The position numbers and the translations under genes were made by a program. The notes under the pieces are model-generated. The model saw only the letters and a program-made list of their open reading frames with translations, ran no database searches and was not told where the DNA came from. Shown one piece after another: positions 43,388 to 52,400 of a stretch of 64,000 bases of DNA. Every line of letters begins with the position of its first letter. The stretch's first letter is position 1. Where the stretch lies: positions 1-64,000 of the forward strand of contig ONND01000009.1 in NCBI GenBank assembly GCA_900319105.1, given 5' to 3'. The stretch is from an uncultured Bacteroidales bacterium. GTDB taxonomy: Bacteria > Bacteroidota > Bacteroidia > Bacteroidales > Paludibacteraceae.

Positions 43388-43921
43388 ATGAAAAAAGTAA
43401 TTTTGATGGCAGCCGTGATTATGATGACCGGTTGCGGATTTATGCAAAACAGCACCACTAACAACACTGCAAACCAGCAACCAGCCGCTAACACGCAGCA
43501 GACAGCACAGACCGGCAATGCAGCGATGACGGCCGGTCAAGGAGCCGGTAACGCACTCCTGGCTCTGTACAAGCAGTACAAAGCGGATGGCAACAAGTAT
43601 GACTACAAGAACCTGCAGAACGCAATGAACACCATTACGCTGATCGCAAACTGCGAGGGTCTGAAGGACAACTACAAAGATCAGACCTACCGCTCGGAAT
43701 TCGGTAAGGGTCTGGTAGCCTCTTCGCTGGGCTTGGTAGCGCAGAATAACGTGGAGACCGTCACCAACAGTCTGGCAGAGATGGTGAAGAACAGCGAGAC
43801 CGTACAACAAACTAGCAGCAAAGTGAGCGAAGGCGCCAACACCGCTGCCTCGTATGCCAATACCGCTGCGCAATACGCCGGCGCTCTGAGCACCTTGTTA
43901 GGCGCATTCAGCGGGAAATAA
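43388..43921 (+). CDS. Small lipoprotein of unknown function
   Basis: A 177-residue protein with a lipoprotein signal (MKKVILMAAVIMMTGC, lipobox MTGC). A low-complexity Asn/Gln/Thr/Ala-rich stretch at residues about 20-50 probably acts as a linker. The rest is predominantly helical, with alanine-rich heptad-like segments (LALYKQYKADGNKY, SLAEMVKNSETVQQ, ANTAASYANTAAQYAGALSTLLG). I do not recognise a family. It probably shares the dehydrogenase promoter. Confidence 0.75.
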   Translation: MKKVILMAAVIMMTGCGFMQNSTTNNTANQQPAANTQQTAQTGNAAMTAGQGAGNALLALYKQYKADGNKYDYKNLQNAMNTITLIANCEGLKDNYKDQTYRSEFGKGLVASSLGLVAQNNVETVTNSLAEMVKNSETVQQTSSKVSEGANTAASYANTAAQYAGALSTLLGAFSGK

Positions 43922-43936
43922 ACACCCCACCCGACA

Positions 43937-43972
43937 GGCTAATGGCTAATAGCTAAAGGCTAATGGCTAAAG
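43937..43972. repeat. Short-period repeat before pepT
   Basis: AGGCTAATGGCTAATAGCTA and a second AAGGCTAATGGCTAAAG block. It creates an extra ATG at 43963 in frame with pepT. Confidence 0.7.
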
Positions 43973-43974
43973 TT

Positions 43975-45147
43975 ATGAATATAGTAGATCGTTTTTTGAA
44001 ATACGTGTCGTTCTGCACAACGAGCGACGAGACGACTGGCACAACGCCGTCCACGCCGGGGCAGATGGTATTTGCCCGCTATCTGGCGGATGAACTGAAA
44101 ACCATCGGCATGACCGACGTGACATTGGACGAGAACGGGTATATCATGGCGACGCTGGAGAGTAATCAACCCTCAGAAATCAGCCGTCAGATCCCCGTCA
44201 TCGGTTTCATCGCGCACATGGATACATCGCCGGACGTCAGCGGGGAAAACATCAAACCGCAGATCGTGACAGCAACAGATGGGCGTTATGCCGGGCAGCA
44301 GATCATCAAGACCGACGGGACCACGCTCCTTGGCGCAGACGACAAAGCCGGTATAGCCGAGATCGTGACAGCCATGGAGTACCTGATTGCTCATCCGGAG
44401 ATCAAGCATGGCAAAGTACGTGTCGGTTTTACACCGGACGAAGAGATCGGATGCGGTGCGGACCATTTTGACGTAGCTGCTTTCGGTGCAGACTTCGCCT
44501 ATACGATGGACGGCGGTGCGATTGGCGAACTGGAGTACGAGAATTTCAACGCAGCCGCATGCAAGGTGCATTTCCACGGAATCAACGTACATCCAGGCGC
44601 AGCCTACCATAAGATGATTAACTCCATGCTCGTGGCACAACGATTTGCAGCAATGTTACCGTCTGACGAGACGCCCTCAGAGACGCAAGGCTATGAGGGA
44701 TTCTATCACCTGGTAGGCATGAGCGGCACAGTAGAAGAGAGTTCGCTCAGTTATATCATCCGTGACCATGACCGCACGCGCTTTGAAGAGCGCAAGCGCG
44801 AGATAGAGCGCCTCGCAGCCCTTATCAACGATCAGTACGGAGCCGGCACGGCAGAAGTAGAGATGCGGGACCAGTACTACAACATGCGGGAGAAAATAGA
44901 ACCCGTGATGTACGTCATTGATCTGGCCAAGCAAGCCATGGAGGCCGTTGGAGTAACGCCGGTGGTGAAACCAATCCGCGGAGGAACGGACGGCGCGAGA
45001 CTGTCGTTCGAAGGACTACCCTGCCCGAATATCTTTGCCGGCGGTGAGAATTTCCACAGCCGCATGGAGTTTGTGCCGATTCCTTCGATGGAGGCCGCAC
45101 GGGATGTCATCCTTGAGATTGTCAAAATGGTTGCTGCGCAACGTTAA
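43975..45147 (+). CDS. pepT: Peptidase T (tripeptide aminopeptidase)
   Basis: An M20 metallopeptidase releasing the N-terminal residue of tripeptides; about 390 residues. The zinc-site motifs are [25 protein letters not shown] (bridging Asp), [10 protein letters not shown] (Glu-Glu) and [13 protein letters not shown] (last His). [21 protein letters not shown] is also conserved. The preferred start is the ATG at 43975 ([13 protein letters not shown]); the ATG at 43963 belongs to a repeat block. gcvT follows, a pairing often seen in Bacteroidota. Confidence 0.95.
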   Translation: MNIVDRFLKYVSFCTTSDETTGTTPSTPGQMVFARYLADELKTIGMTDVTLDENGYIMATLESNQPSEISRQIPVIGFIAHMDTSPDVSGENIKPQIVTATDGRYAGQQIIKTDGTTLLGADDKAGIAEIVTAMEYLIAHPEIKHGKVRVGFTPDEEIGCGADHFDVAAFGADFAYTMDGGAIGELEYENFNAAACKVHFHGINVHPGAAYHKMINSMLVAQRFAAMLPSDETPSETQGYEGFYHLVGMSGTVEESSLSYIIRDHDRTRFEERKREIERLAALINDQYGAGTAEVEMRDQYYNMREKIEPVMYVIDLAKQAMEAVGVTPVVKPIRGGTDGARLSFEGLPCPNIFAGGENFHSRMEFVPIPSMEAARDVILEIVKMVAAQR

Positions 45148-45200
45148 AGGGTTAAAATGGTTCACTGCGTGAACGTTAAACTGTAAAATCGTTAAATTAT
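45147..45200. repeat. Short-period repeat before gcvT
   Basis: Units such as GGGTTAAAATGG, AACGTTAAACTGTAAAATCG and GTTAAAT between pepT and gcvT. Related units stand between gmk and nadD (8810-8830). No glycine riboswitch was recognised in this short leader. Confidence 0.65.
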
Positions 45201-45206
45201 ATATAT

Positions 45207-46298
45207 ATGTTAAAAACAACTCCTTTCACCGAGGTGCATAAGGCTCTCGGCGCCAAGATGGCAGAGTTCGCAGGCTTTGAAATGCCTATTCAGTATCCAA
45301 CCGGAATCAACCAAGAGCACATGATCGTTCGCGAGGGCGTCGGTGTGTTCGACGTCAGTCATATGGGGGAATTCTGGGTAAAGGGTGAGAATGCACTGGA
45401 TTTTCTGCAGTACATAACCACCAACGACCTCTCAGTTATTGCAGCCGGCAAAGCCCAATATACCTGTATGCCGAACGGCAAAGGCGGTATTGTTGATGAC
45501 CTGATCATCTACAAATACTCGACTACCAAATACCTGATGGTCGTCAATGCCGGTAATATAGACAAGGACTGGGCTTGGGTCAATAAGATCAAAGATGAAA
45601 GTTTAAAGTTTAAAGACGCAGACATTCGTCTGGAGAACGCTTCTGATCGCTATGGTCAGTTAGCCGTTCAGGGCCCGAAAGCGACGGAGTTGCTGCAACT
45701 CTTGACGGACGCTGATCTGAAGTCTATTGACTATTATGCTTTCCGCGAATGGAGTTTTGCGGGCGTTCCCGGCGTTATTCTCAGCAACACGGGCTACACC
45801 GGTGCCGGTGGATTCGAGCTTTATTTCCCCGCAGAAAAAGGCAAACAGATATGGGATGCCCTATTCGAAGTAGGCAAGTCTTTCGGTCTCGCTCCGATAG
45901 GGTTGGGTGCTCGTGATAGCCTGCGACTGGAGAAATGGTACTGCTTGTACGGACATGATATCGACGATACGACTTCGCCGCTGGAGGCGGGTCTGGGGTG
46001 GATAACAAAACTCGATGCCAAGGATTTCATTGACCGCGATTATCTCAAGCAACAGAAAGCGGAAGGTGTTAAGCGCAAACTCGTGCATTTCGAGTGCCAG
46101 GAGCGCGCTATTCCTCGTAACGGATATGAAATATGCAACGCAGCCGGTGAGATAATCGGTAATGTAACTTCAGGTATCATGTTGCCGAATACCAAAGTAG
46201 GAATCGGTATGGGGTATGTACAAACGCCGTACGCCAAGAAAGGCGAAACGATCTACATCAAGATCCGCGAAAAGCTCGTACCTGCAAAAGAGGTGTAA
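45207..46298 (+). CDS. gcvT: Glycine cleavage system T protein (aminomethyltransferase)
   Basis: The tetrahydrofolate-dependent step of glycine cleavage. The 363-residue protein contains [66 protein letters not shown] and the [20 protein letters not shown] region. Residues about 129-137 (KDESLKFKD) come from an AGTTTAAAGTTTAAAG repeat, an apparent small insertion. gcvP and gcvH are not in the window. It is followed by the patatin gene after a short repeat. Confidence 0.95.
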   Translation: MLKTTPFTEVHKALGAKMAEFAGFEMPIQYPTGINQEHMIVREGVGVFDVSHMGEFWVKGENALDFLQYITTNDLSVIAAGKAQYTCMPNGKGGIVDDLIIYKYSTTKYLMVVNAGNIDKDWAWVNKIKDESLKFKDADIRLENASDRYGQLAVQGPKATELLQLLTDADLKSIDYYAFREWSFAGVPGVILSNTGYTGAGGFELYFPAEKGKQIWDALFEVGKSFGLAPIGLGARDSLRLEKWYCLYGHDIDDTTSPLEAGLGWITKLDAKDFIDRDYLKQQKAEGVKRKLVHFECQERAIPRNGYEICNAAGEIIGNVTSGIMLPNTKVGIGMGYVQTPYAKKGETIYIKIREKLVPAKEV

Positions 46299-46317
46299 GG
46301 TGTACGGTATAAGGTGT
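46291..46317. repeat. GGTGTAAGGTGTACGG-type repeat at the gcvT stop
   Basis: Three GGTGTA-type units span the gcvT stop and the patatin start. The reverse complement of GGTGTACGGTATAAGGT (less its last base) recurs in the intergenic block near 53838. Confidence 0.7.
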
Positions 46318-47253
46318 ATGGGTAAAAACGTAGCATTAGTATTGGGTTCTGGCGGTGCGCGCGGATTAGCGCATATAGGATCTATCGAAGCGCTCGAAGA
46401 ACGCGGCTATACAATCACGAGTATAGCCGGTTGTTCTATGGGATCCATCATCGCCGGTATGTATGCAGCCGGGCAACTAAAAGAGGCCAAGGAATGGTTC
46501 TTGAGCGTCGATAAGCAGCTGATCTTGAGGATGATGGATATGAATTTCCTGAGCGGAAACTCTATCGTCAAGGGTCAGCGTATCATCGAAGAGTTGAAGA
46601 AAGTAGTGCCGGACCGCCCGATGGAGGATTTGCAGATCCCTTGTACCATCGTGGCATCAGACATGATGAGCACGGAAGAGGTGCTATTCCGAACGGGAAG
46701 CCTCTTTGAGGCTATCCGGGCCTCTATCAGTATTCCCCTTTTCTTTGCACCGGTTCAGATAGGCGACCGTCTGCTGATTGATGGAGGGATATTGAACCCC
46801 TTACCTTTGCATATCATAGAACGCACCGAAAGGGATATTCTGGTAGCCGCGGATATCAGCGGCAAGGACCGAATGCCGATTGCGATGCAGATGCCGGACC
46901 CGATAGACGTCGATGGACGTATCGAGGAACTGAACGCCAAAGGCATCACGGTGCCTAAGAGATGGGAGGAGCAACTGCGTCATTTAGGCAAACGCGTCGA
47001 TGAAATCCGTCGTCGCCGGGCATCCGATATAGGACGTAAGTTCAGTTTTGTAAGTATGCTGGATCGAATGAGCGATATGCAGATTCAGCAGAACACGCTC
47101 CTCTCGTTGCGTCTTACCCCACCCGATGTACACGCTGTCATGCGCCAATACGCGTATAATACCTTTGATTTTGATAAGGCGGAAGAGATTATAGCCGAGG
47201 GCAAACGGATCATGACTGAAGCCTTGGAGAAATACGAAGCGGCAGCCCGCTAA
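46318..47253 (+). CDS. Patatin-like phospholipase
   Basis: About 311 residues. The Ser-Asp dyad motifs are clear: the oxyanion loop VLGSGGARGLAHIG near residues 8-20, nucleophile GCSMGSIIAGMYAAG (GxSxG) and LLIDGGILNPLP (DGG). Bacterial patatins hydrolyse acyl chains from lipids. There is no signal peptide, so it is probably cytoplasmic or membrane-attached. The ATG at 46318 matches the family; the frame open from 46216 overlaps gcvT. The tetR gene starts 12 nt downstream. Confidence 0.92.
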   Translation: MGKNVALVLGSGGARGLAHIGSIEALEERGYTITSIAGCSMGSIIAGMYAAGQLKEAKEWFLSVDKQLILRMMDMNFLSGNSIVKGQRIIEELKKVVPDRPMEDLQIPCTIVASDMMSTEEVLFRTGSLFEAIRASISIPLFFAPVQIGDRLLIDGGILNPLPLHIIERTERDILVAADISGKDRMPIAMQMPDPIDVDGRIEELNAKGITVPKRWEEQLRHLGKRVDEIRRRRASDIGRKFSFVSMLDRMSDMQIQQNTLLSLRLTPPDVHAVMRQYAYNTFDFDKAEEIIAEGKRIMTEALEKYEAAAR

Positions 47254-47265
47254 GAGGATTGCAAG

Positions 47266-47859
47266 ATGAAGGACAGACGAGACTATATCATTCGGAAGGC
47301 GATGGAACTATACGCATCGTACGGCTATCGGAACGTGACCATCACCGACCTGCAGAACGCGCTCGATATGGGACGCGGATCGTTCTATTACTATTTCCAG
47401 GACCAGGATGAACTTTTTTATACCTGCATGGAGCGATATTTCCTCGAGCCCAAACAGCGCGCGCTGAATGCCATCCCCGAAGACGCAGGCATTGATCAGA
47501 CGATTGCCGGCATGCAAGTCTATCTGCATAGCCTCGAAGAAGCTCTGTTGAGTTTTGACCTCAAAGCCATCAATACCTCCAATGTCAACGACCTCATGTT
47601 TACCGCCTACCGTCTCTTCCCTAAGCTGTATCGTCAAGCCCAACGTCTGGCGCTCAAGGAACTTGAACTATGGCGCAAGGCGATCTACCATGACCAGCGT
47701 GCCGGACTCGTACGAGGAGATATTGATCGCGAGCAGGTGGCTCTTATGTTCTCTCAAGTCAAAAATACTTACGACCCCGGACTTGGAAAAGCACAAATGA
47801 ATTTTTCATTATTAGAAAAAACATATTCCGAATTGCACCATTTAATAAAAATATGTTAA
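47266..47859 (+). CDS. TetR/AcrR family transcriptional regulator
   Basis: A 197-residue regulator. The N-terminal helix-turn-helix reads IIRKAMELYASYGYRNVTITDLQNALDMGRGSFYYYFQDQDELF. The C-terminal ligand-binding part is helical with no recognised sub-family. A perfect inverted repeat, a likely operator, begins 10 nt after its stop and overlaps the promoter of the acyl-CoA synthetase gene. It may therefore repress that gene in response to a fatty acid or acyl-CoA, by analogy with other TetR regulators of fatty-acid genes. It is cotranscribed with the patatin gene. Confidence 0.9.
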   Translation: MKDRRDYIIRKAMELYASYGYRNVTITDLQNALDMGRGSFYYYFQDQDELFYTCMERYFLEPKQRALNAIPEDAGIDQTIAGMQVYLHSLEEALLSFDLKAINTSNVNDLMFTAYRLFPKLYRQAQRLALKELELWRKAIYHDQRAGLVRGDIDREQVALMFSQVKNTYDPGLGKAQMNFSLLEKTYSELHHLIKIC

Positions 47860-47869
47860 AAAAATACAC

Positions 47870-47891
47870 TTTTCGAACGCATATTCGAAAA
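47870..47891. promoter_or_regulatory. Perfect inverted repeat, candidate TetR operator
   Basis: TTTTCGAA (47870-47877), a 6-nt spacer, then TTCGAAAA (47884-47891). It covers the -33 region of the promoter whose -7 box is at 47900. Confidence 0.7.
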
Positions 47892-47907
47892 TAAAGTATT
47901 ACCTTTG
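47877..47907 (+). promoter_or_regulatory. Promoter of the acyl-CoA synthetase gene, operator-modified
   Basis: The -7 box TACCTTTG is at 47900-47907. At the -33 position the usual TTGCATAT reads ACGCATAT, so the operator sequence has replaced the conserved TT. This would give a weaker promoter. Confidence 0.65.
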
Positions 47908-47946
47908 CAGCCGAAAAATTAAAAACCGAAATTTTTACAACAATAT

Positions 47947-49596
47947 ATGGCTACAAAACACTACTTGTCTTATTTGCAGGAAACGATGCATTCCAACTGG
48001 AATGAGCTTGCAATGAAAGACTTAGATGGCGTTAATTCGTATACGTATGCTCAGTTAGCGACTGAGATTGCGAAGCTGCACGTTACATGGCGCGAGATGG
48101 GCATCAAAGAGGGCGATAAGATTGCTCTCTGCGGTCGTAACTGCGCAAACTGGGGACTGCTCTTTCTGGCCGCGGCAAGCTACAAGGCGGTGGTGGTATC
48201 TATTCTGCCGGATTTCACGGCGGAAGGCATCTATTCACTGGTGGACCACTCGGAAGCCGTGCTGCTCTATGTAGGTCCGAACGTAAAGAAGAAGATCGAC
48301 GTAAGCCAGATGAAGGGGCTGAAAGCAACGATCTTCATGGACGAGATGTCTATTATTGAGGCAGATCCGAAAGTACGTAAGGCATTCGATGGAGCAGAAG
48401 CTGCTTTCCTGAAAGCTTATCCGAACGGCGTAACACTGAGCAATATCAATTACCCCACCGATAACTACGATGATTTAGCGGTACTCAATTATACCTCCGG
48501 CTCGACCGGCAATCCGAAGGGAGTGATGCTGACGCATCTGAACCTGAGCGGTAACGTGGAGTTTGCCCATAACCGTATTCCTCATACAAAAGGAGACACA
48601 GTGCTCTCAATGCTGCCGATCGCCCATATGTTCGGTCTGATGTTCGAGTTCATCTATCAGGTTTGCGAGGGAGCGCAGGTGTATTTCCTAACCCAGGCTC
48701 CTACCCCTACTAACCTAATGAAGGCCTTTGCACAGGTGAAGCCGTTCATGATCCTTACGGTACCTCTGGTGATCGAGAAGATCATCAAGAAAGGTGTGTT
48801 GCCGAAAATCAGTACGCCGACGATGAAGATCCTGTGGAAGACGCCGATCATCAAGAATATCATCCGCAAGAAGGTCAAAGAGGGTCTGGAGAAGACTTTT
48901 GGCGGCCAGTTGCGTTACCTGATTATCGGTGGAGCTGCACTTAATGGCGAAGTAGAGCAAGTGCTGCATGATATCAAGTTCCAGTACTGCGTAGGTTATG
49001 GTATGACCGAGTGCGGCCCGCTCATCAGTTATGAAGACTGGTTCCGCTACGCTTTCCATAGCTGCGGTAAAGAGTTGCCGCAATGCCACGTGCGTATTGA
49101 TTCAGAAGACCCAACCAGCAAAGACGGCGAGATCCAGGTAAAGGGTATTAATGTCATGAAGGGCTATTACAAGAACGAAGAGGCAACCAAAGCAGCGTTC
49201 ACAGAGGACGGATGGCTGCGTACCGGAGACCTCGGCGTGCTTGATAAAGAAGGGAATATCTACATCCACGGTCGTTCGAAGAACATGATCCTTGGCCCGA
49301 GCGGACAGAATATCTATCCCGAGGAATTGGAGGATAAACTCAACTCGATGCCCTGCGTAGCCGAATCGATTGTACTCGATCGCGACCATAAACTTGTGGC
49401 TCTTGTCTATCCGGATACATCCGCAGACGGCAAGAAGCTCCTCGGTACCAAGTCATTGACGCAAATGATGGAGGAGAACCGCAATGCGGTGAATAAAGAC
49501 CTCCCGCAATATAGCCAAATAAGCGCAATAGAACTGGTTGCTTCGGAGTTCGAGAAGACCCCGAAACGCTCCATCAAGCGCTACCTATATAAGTGA
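47947..49596 (+). CDS. AMP-dependent (long-chain) acyl-CoA synthetase
   Basis: A 549-residue ANL-superfamily ligase. Motifs: LNYTSGSTGNPKGVMLTHLN (P-loop-like A3), GYGMTECGPLISYED, and GWLRTGDLGVLDKEGNIYIHGRSKNMILGPSGQNIYPEELE (A7/A8). The terminal lysine lies in EFEKTPKRSIKRYLY. It should activate fatty acids to acyl-CoA or a related acyl-AMP. Chain length is not determined. The gene is preceded by a TetR-family gene and a candidate operator. A terminator follows at 49705. Confidence 0.93.
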   Translation: MATKHYLSYLQETMHSNWNELAMKDLDGVNSYTYAQLATEIAKLHVTWREMGIKEGDKIALCGRNCANWGLLFLAAASYKAVVVSILPDFTAEGIYSLVDHSEAVLLYVGPNVKKKIDVSQMKGLKATIFMDEMSIIEADPKVRKAFDGAEAAFLKAYPNGVTLSNINYPTDNYDDLAVLNYTSGSTGNPKGVMLTHLNLSGNVEFAHNRIPHTKGDTVLSMLPIAHMFGLMFEFIYQVCEGAQVYFLTQAPTPTNLMKAFAQVKPFMILTVPLVIEKIIKKGVLPKISTPTMKILWKTPIIKNIIRKKVKEGLEKTFGGQLRYLIIGGAALNGEVEQVLHDIKFQYCVGYGMTECGPLISYEDWFRYAFHSCGKELPQCHVRIDSEDPTSKDGEIQVKGINVMKGYYKNEEATKAAFTEDGWLRTGDLGVLDKEGNIYIHGRSKNMILGPSGQNIYPEELEDKLNSMPCVAESIVLDRDHKLVALVYPDTSADGKKLLGTKSLTQMMEENRNAVNKDLPQYSQISAIELVASEFEKTPKRSIKRYLYK

Positions 49597-49704
49597 GTTT
49601 TTTTATACCAAACGTCGGGCGAGACCATTTTCTACGAGCCTCGCAAGGCGTTTATAATGTGAGTAAGTAGATTAGGATTTCTTTGAAATGAGAAATCAAA
49701 GCTT

Positions 49705-49736
49705 GCGTGTAACTGTGAAGCTACACGCTTGTTTTT
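49705..49736 (+). terminator. Terminator after acyl-CoA synthetase
   Basis: GCGTGTA (49705-49711) pairs with TACACGC (49722-49728), with a 10-nt loop, followed by TTG and six T residues. Confidence 0.6.
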
Positions 49737-49737
49737 T

Positions 49738-49795
49738 ATACACTTTACACTATACATTATACACTTTACACTGTACACTATATACCATACATCCT
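49738..49795. repeat. TACACTTTACAC-type repeat upstream of the umuC promoter
   Basis: About eight imperfect units of TACACTTTACAC, TATACATTATACAC and similar words. The 288-bp gap 49597-49884 holds otherwise only the terminator and the promoter. Related words occur near 46300 and 53845. Confidence 0.75.
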
Positions 49796-49838
49796 AACGA
49801 CCAACGACCAGAAAAGGCACACGAAAATGCGCATTTCC

Positions 49839-49869
49839 TTGCATATATCAGAAAAAAGCAGTACTTTTG
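49839..49869 (+). promoter_or_regulatory. Promoter of the umuC-like gene
   Basis: TTGCATATATC starts at 49839, with the -7 box TACTTTTG at 49862-49869. The start codon is 15 nt after the -7 box. No LexA-type site was recognised. Confidence 0.85.
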
Positions 49870-49884
49870 CACAGATTTTGAGAT

Positions 49885-51138
49885 ATGTTTATTCATTTGG
49901 ATTGCAATAATTTCTTTGTCAGTTGCGAGTTGGTATCACGGCCGGAGTTGCGCGGAACGCCTGTGGTGGTGGCTAATGACAACAGCAATAATGGCGGCAT
50001 CATCCTGGCACTTAACCAGGAGGCTAAAGCCGTGGGACTCAAACGAGGCAACCCGCTCTTCCAAGTGAATAAAATGATTGAACGGCATCATGTCACGGTC
50101 ATTGACGTACATCATCATCTGTATCACGAGATCTCACACCATATCATGGAAGAGGTCCGGCAAACGGAAATGGTGTTGGACTTTGTCCAATACAGCGTCG
50201 ATGAGTTCTTTGGCATGATGCCGGACGACGACCCTACCCGTCTCAGCGGATACCTGCAGCAACTCAAAGATATGATTCTGGACAAAACCGGCATTCCGGT
50301 CAGTTGCGGTGCGGGCACAAGTTATACACTCGCCAAGACGGCCACATGGTTCGCCAAGCATTACCCAGCCTACCATGGGATCTGTATCATGCCCGCCGAC
50401 AAACGCGAACAGGCCTTAGCGAAAGTGCCGATCGCTGATGTTTGGGGCATCGGACGGCGGAGCATTAAGAAACTGATACGCGAAGGTGTTCAGACAGCTC
50501 TCGACTATACCTGCAAACCCGAGGCATGGGTGAACCGGCACTTTAATATCCCGGGAGTCAGAACGTGGAAAGAGCTGAGAGGTATTCCGTCTATCACGCT
50601 CGCCAGCCACGAACGGCAGAAAAGTATTATGTACAGCCGTACCTTCGCACATACGACCAACAGTCAGACAATTCTTACCAAAGAATTGAGCAACTATGCG
50701 ATGGCGGCTGCCAGACGGCTGCGTGAACAGGGCTCTATTTGCGGAGCTGTGACAGTCTTTTTAGCCACCAACAGGCATCGTAGCGACCTCGCGCAATACA
50801 ACATCGACGATACCATCAAACTGACCACCGCGACAGACGATACGCGACTCATTATTGAGGCCGTACACCTCCTTCTCAAGCGAATATACAAGCCCCACTT
50901 CCAATACAAACAAGCCGGCGTCATCCTCTCGCAATTACAAGGCAACAGCAGTGTGCAGTTGGACCTCTTTGCCTCTTATTCAACGGACGAGAGCGCTCGG
51001 CAGAAACGATTGATGCGGGCTATCGACACCATCAACGAGCGATTCGGCAGAAATCAGATACATTTTGCCGTACAAGGCGTTGAGAACGATACACAGGATG
51101 AGCCGGCGGGATTCATGAGACCGCATAATATCGAATAA
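49885..51138 (+). CDS. Y-family DNA polymerase, UmuC type
   Basis: A 417-residue translesion polymerase. The N-terminal metal site is FIHLDCNNFFVSCE, and the second catalytic site reads QYSVDEFFG, keeping the Asp-Glu pair. A helix-hairpin-helix region (VADVWGIGRRSIKKL) and the little-finger domain follow. The C-terminus (QLDLFASYSTDESARQKRLMRAIDTINERFG...IHFAVQG) resembles the DUF4113 tail found in UmuC, not DinB. No umuD is adjacent. The ATG at 49885 is very near the expected transcription start. Confidence 0.9.
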   Translation: MFIHLDCNNFFVSCELVSRPELRGTPVVVANDNSNNGGIILALNQEAKAVGLKRGNPLFQVNKMIERHHVTVIDVHHHLYHEISHHIMEEVRQTEMVLDFVQYSVDEFFGMMPDDDPTRLSGYLQQLKDMILDKTGIPVSCGAGTSYTLAKTATWFAKHYPAYHGICIMPADKREQALAKVPIADVWGIGRRSIKKLIREGVQTALDYTCKPEAWVNRHFNIPGVRTWKELRGIPSITLASHERQKSIMYSRTFAHTTNSQTILTKELSNYAMAAARRLREQGSICGAVTVFLATNRHRSDLAQYNIDDTIKLTTATDDTRLIIEAVHLLLKRIYKPHFQYKQAGVILSQLQGNSSVQLDLFASYSTDESARQKRLMRAIDTINERFGRNQIHFAVQGVENDTQDEPAGFMRPHNIE

Positions 51139-51149
51139 TTAAAAAAAAT

Positions 51150-51180
51150 TTGCATGAATGCAAAAAAAGTAGTACCTTTG
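51150..51180 (+). promoter_or_regulatory. Promoter of the DUF4421 gene
   Basis: TTGCATGAATGC starts at 51150, followed by an A-tract, with the -7 box TACCTTTG at 51173-51180. It lies directly after the stop of the umuC-like gene. Confidence 0.8.
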
Positions 51181-51200
51181 CACGGATTTTTGAGAAAAAC

Positions 51201-52394
51201 ATGCAGATACGCAAATACATAGTGCTGTTGGCATTGGTATTCGTACCGATGGTGGGTCAGGCAGCGACGGGAGGGCTCAAATTCTTCTACCGTCTTGGTG
51301 AACGCGTAGATCGTTTTCTGCTCAGTTGCACCGATACCAACTATATCACCCTCCCCGAGCATAGCTGGAGTATGGCGCTTACCGGTACCGGAGATGGTAT
51401 TAATACCTATTATAGCACGACCGATCTCTATACCGGCAAACGGATTATTCTGCATACGCATGCCACGCCGAGTGCCAATCTGGGTTTTTATGGCGGCTAT
51501 AGAACGCTGTGCTTTGGCTATAGCTGGGACCTTATTCATTCCTACGATAACAACCTGCAGCTCTCGCTGGGAAGCAAGTTCATCGGCATCGAATTTCAGC
51601 GGCAAGTCAGTTCGAACATTAAAGGTAGCGTTTATGAGCCCGGACGACCATCCTCGGAGACCATTAACTTCCCCAACGGCTTGTTACGTATCAAGAATAT
51701 CAACCTGACCGCCTGGTACGCGCTGAACTCCAGGCATTACTCACATAACTCCGCTATCAAACAAGCCTATATCCAGAAACGCACGGCGGGTTCGCTCTTA
51801 CTATCTATTTCCTACCTATCGACGAACATGTCGCTTCTGGATGAGTTAGCGTATATAGACACACATAAGCAATTTCTGGTGGACAGCGTCAAGCGCATTG
51901 TTTCTCATCAGATCGCCGTCGGAATCGGGTACGGTATTAACTACACGCCGAACAAAGGCAAAGTACTCCTGCATGTATCCGGTAACGCACAACTCGTATG
52001 TTACTCGATTAACCAACTGAGTTTTGCTTTGACCGACGCACAAACACGGCTGTTACGCGCCGAGCCGCTATTTAATATCAAGCCCAAATGGCCGGTACAC
52101 GTGACGGGTAATTTCCGTGCGGCAGTGAGTTGGGAGATCAATAAATGGGTGCATCTCTCGGCCTGGGCCAAAGCCAGCAATATACGTTTCCGGTCTCACC
52201 AAGGCGAGTTAGCGGATATCCGCTTGAGGCATTGGAACTGGCAGGTTCATCTGAATATAGGCGTACGTTTCGGAGCCGGAAAGAAACGTGTTCGCGATGC
52301 GCTTATCGACGATCCTCTACCACCCGTGTACCCCGAGAAGCCGTCCAAGCTACCTAAATGGCTAACCGACTTCTTCTTCTCCCCAAGAATCTAA
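51201..52394 (+). CDS. DUF4421 exported outer-membrane protein
   Basis: About 397 residues with a signal peptide (KYIVLLALVFVPMVGQA). The body matches the DUF4421 type: RLGERVDRFLLSCTDTNYITLPEHSW, FGYSWDL, SLGSKFIGIEFQRQ, and alternating amphipathic strands up to a barrel-like end (WNWQVHLNIGVRFGAGKK). The function is unknown. The frame begins at a TTG inside the promoter, so the ATG at 51201 is used. The next gene starts 6 nt after the stop. Confidence 0.83.
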   Translation: MQIRKYIVLLALVFVPMVGQAATGGLKFFYRLGERVDRFLLSCTDTNYITLPEHSWSMALTGTGDGINTYYSTTDLYTGKRIILHTHATPSANLGFYGGYRTLCFGYSWDLIHSYDNNLQLSLGSKFIGIEFQRQVSSNIKGSVYEPGRPSSETINFPNGLLRIKNINLTAWYALNSRHYSHNSAIKQAYIQKRTAGSLLLSISYLSTNMSLLDELAYIDTHKQFLVDSVKRIVSHQIAVGIGYGINYTPNKGKVLLHVSGNAQLVCYSINQLSFALTDAQTRLLRAEPLFNIKPKWPVHVTGNFRAAVSWEINKWVHLSAWAKASNIRFRSHQGELADIRLRHWNWQVHLNIGVRFGAGKKRVRDALIDDPLPPVYPEKPSKLPKWLTDFFFSPRI

Positions 52395-52400
52395 GCAACA

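Noticed and set aside
45148..45206. Glycine riboswitch upstream of gcvT
   Set aside because: The leader is under 60 nt and consists of short repeats; no tandem aptamer can fit.
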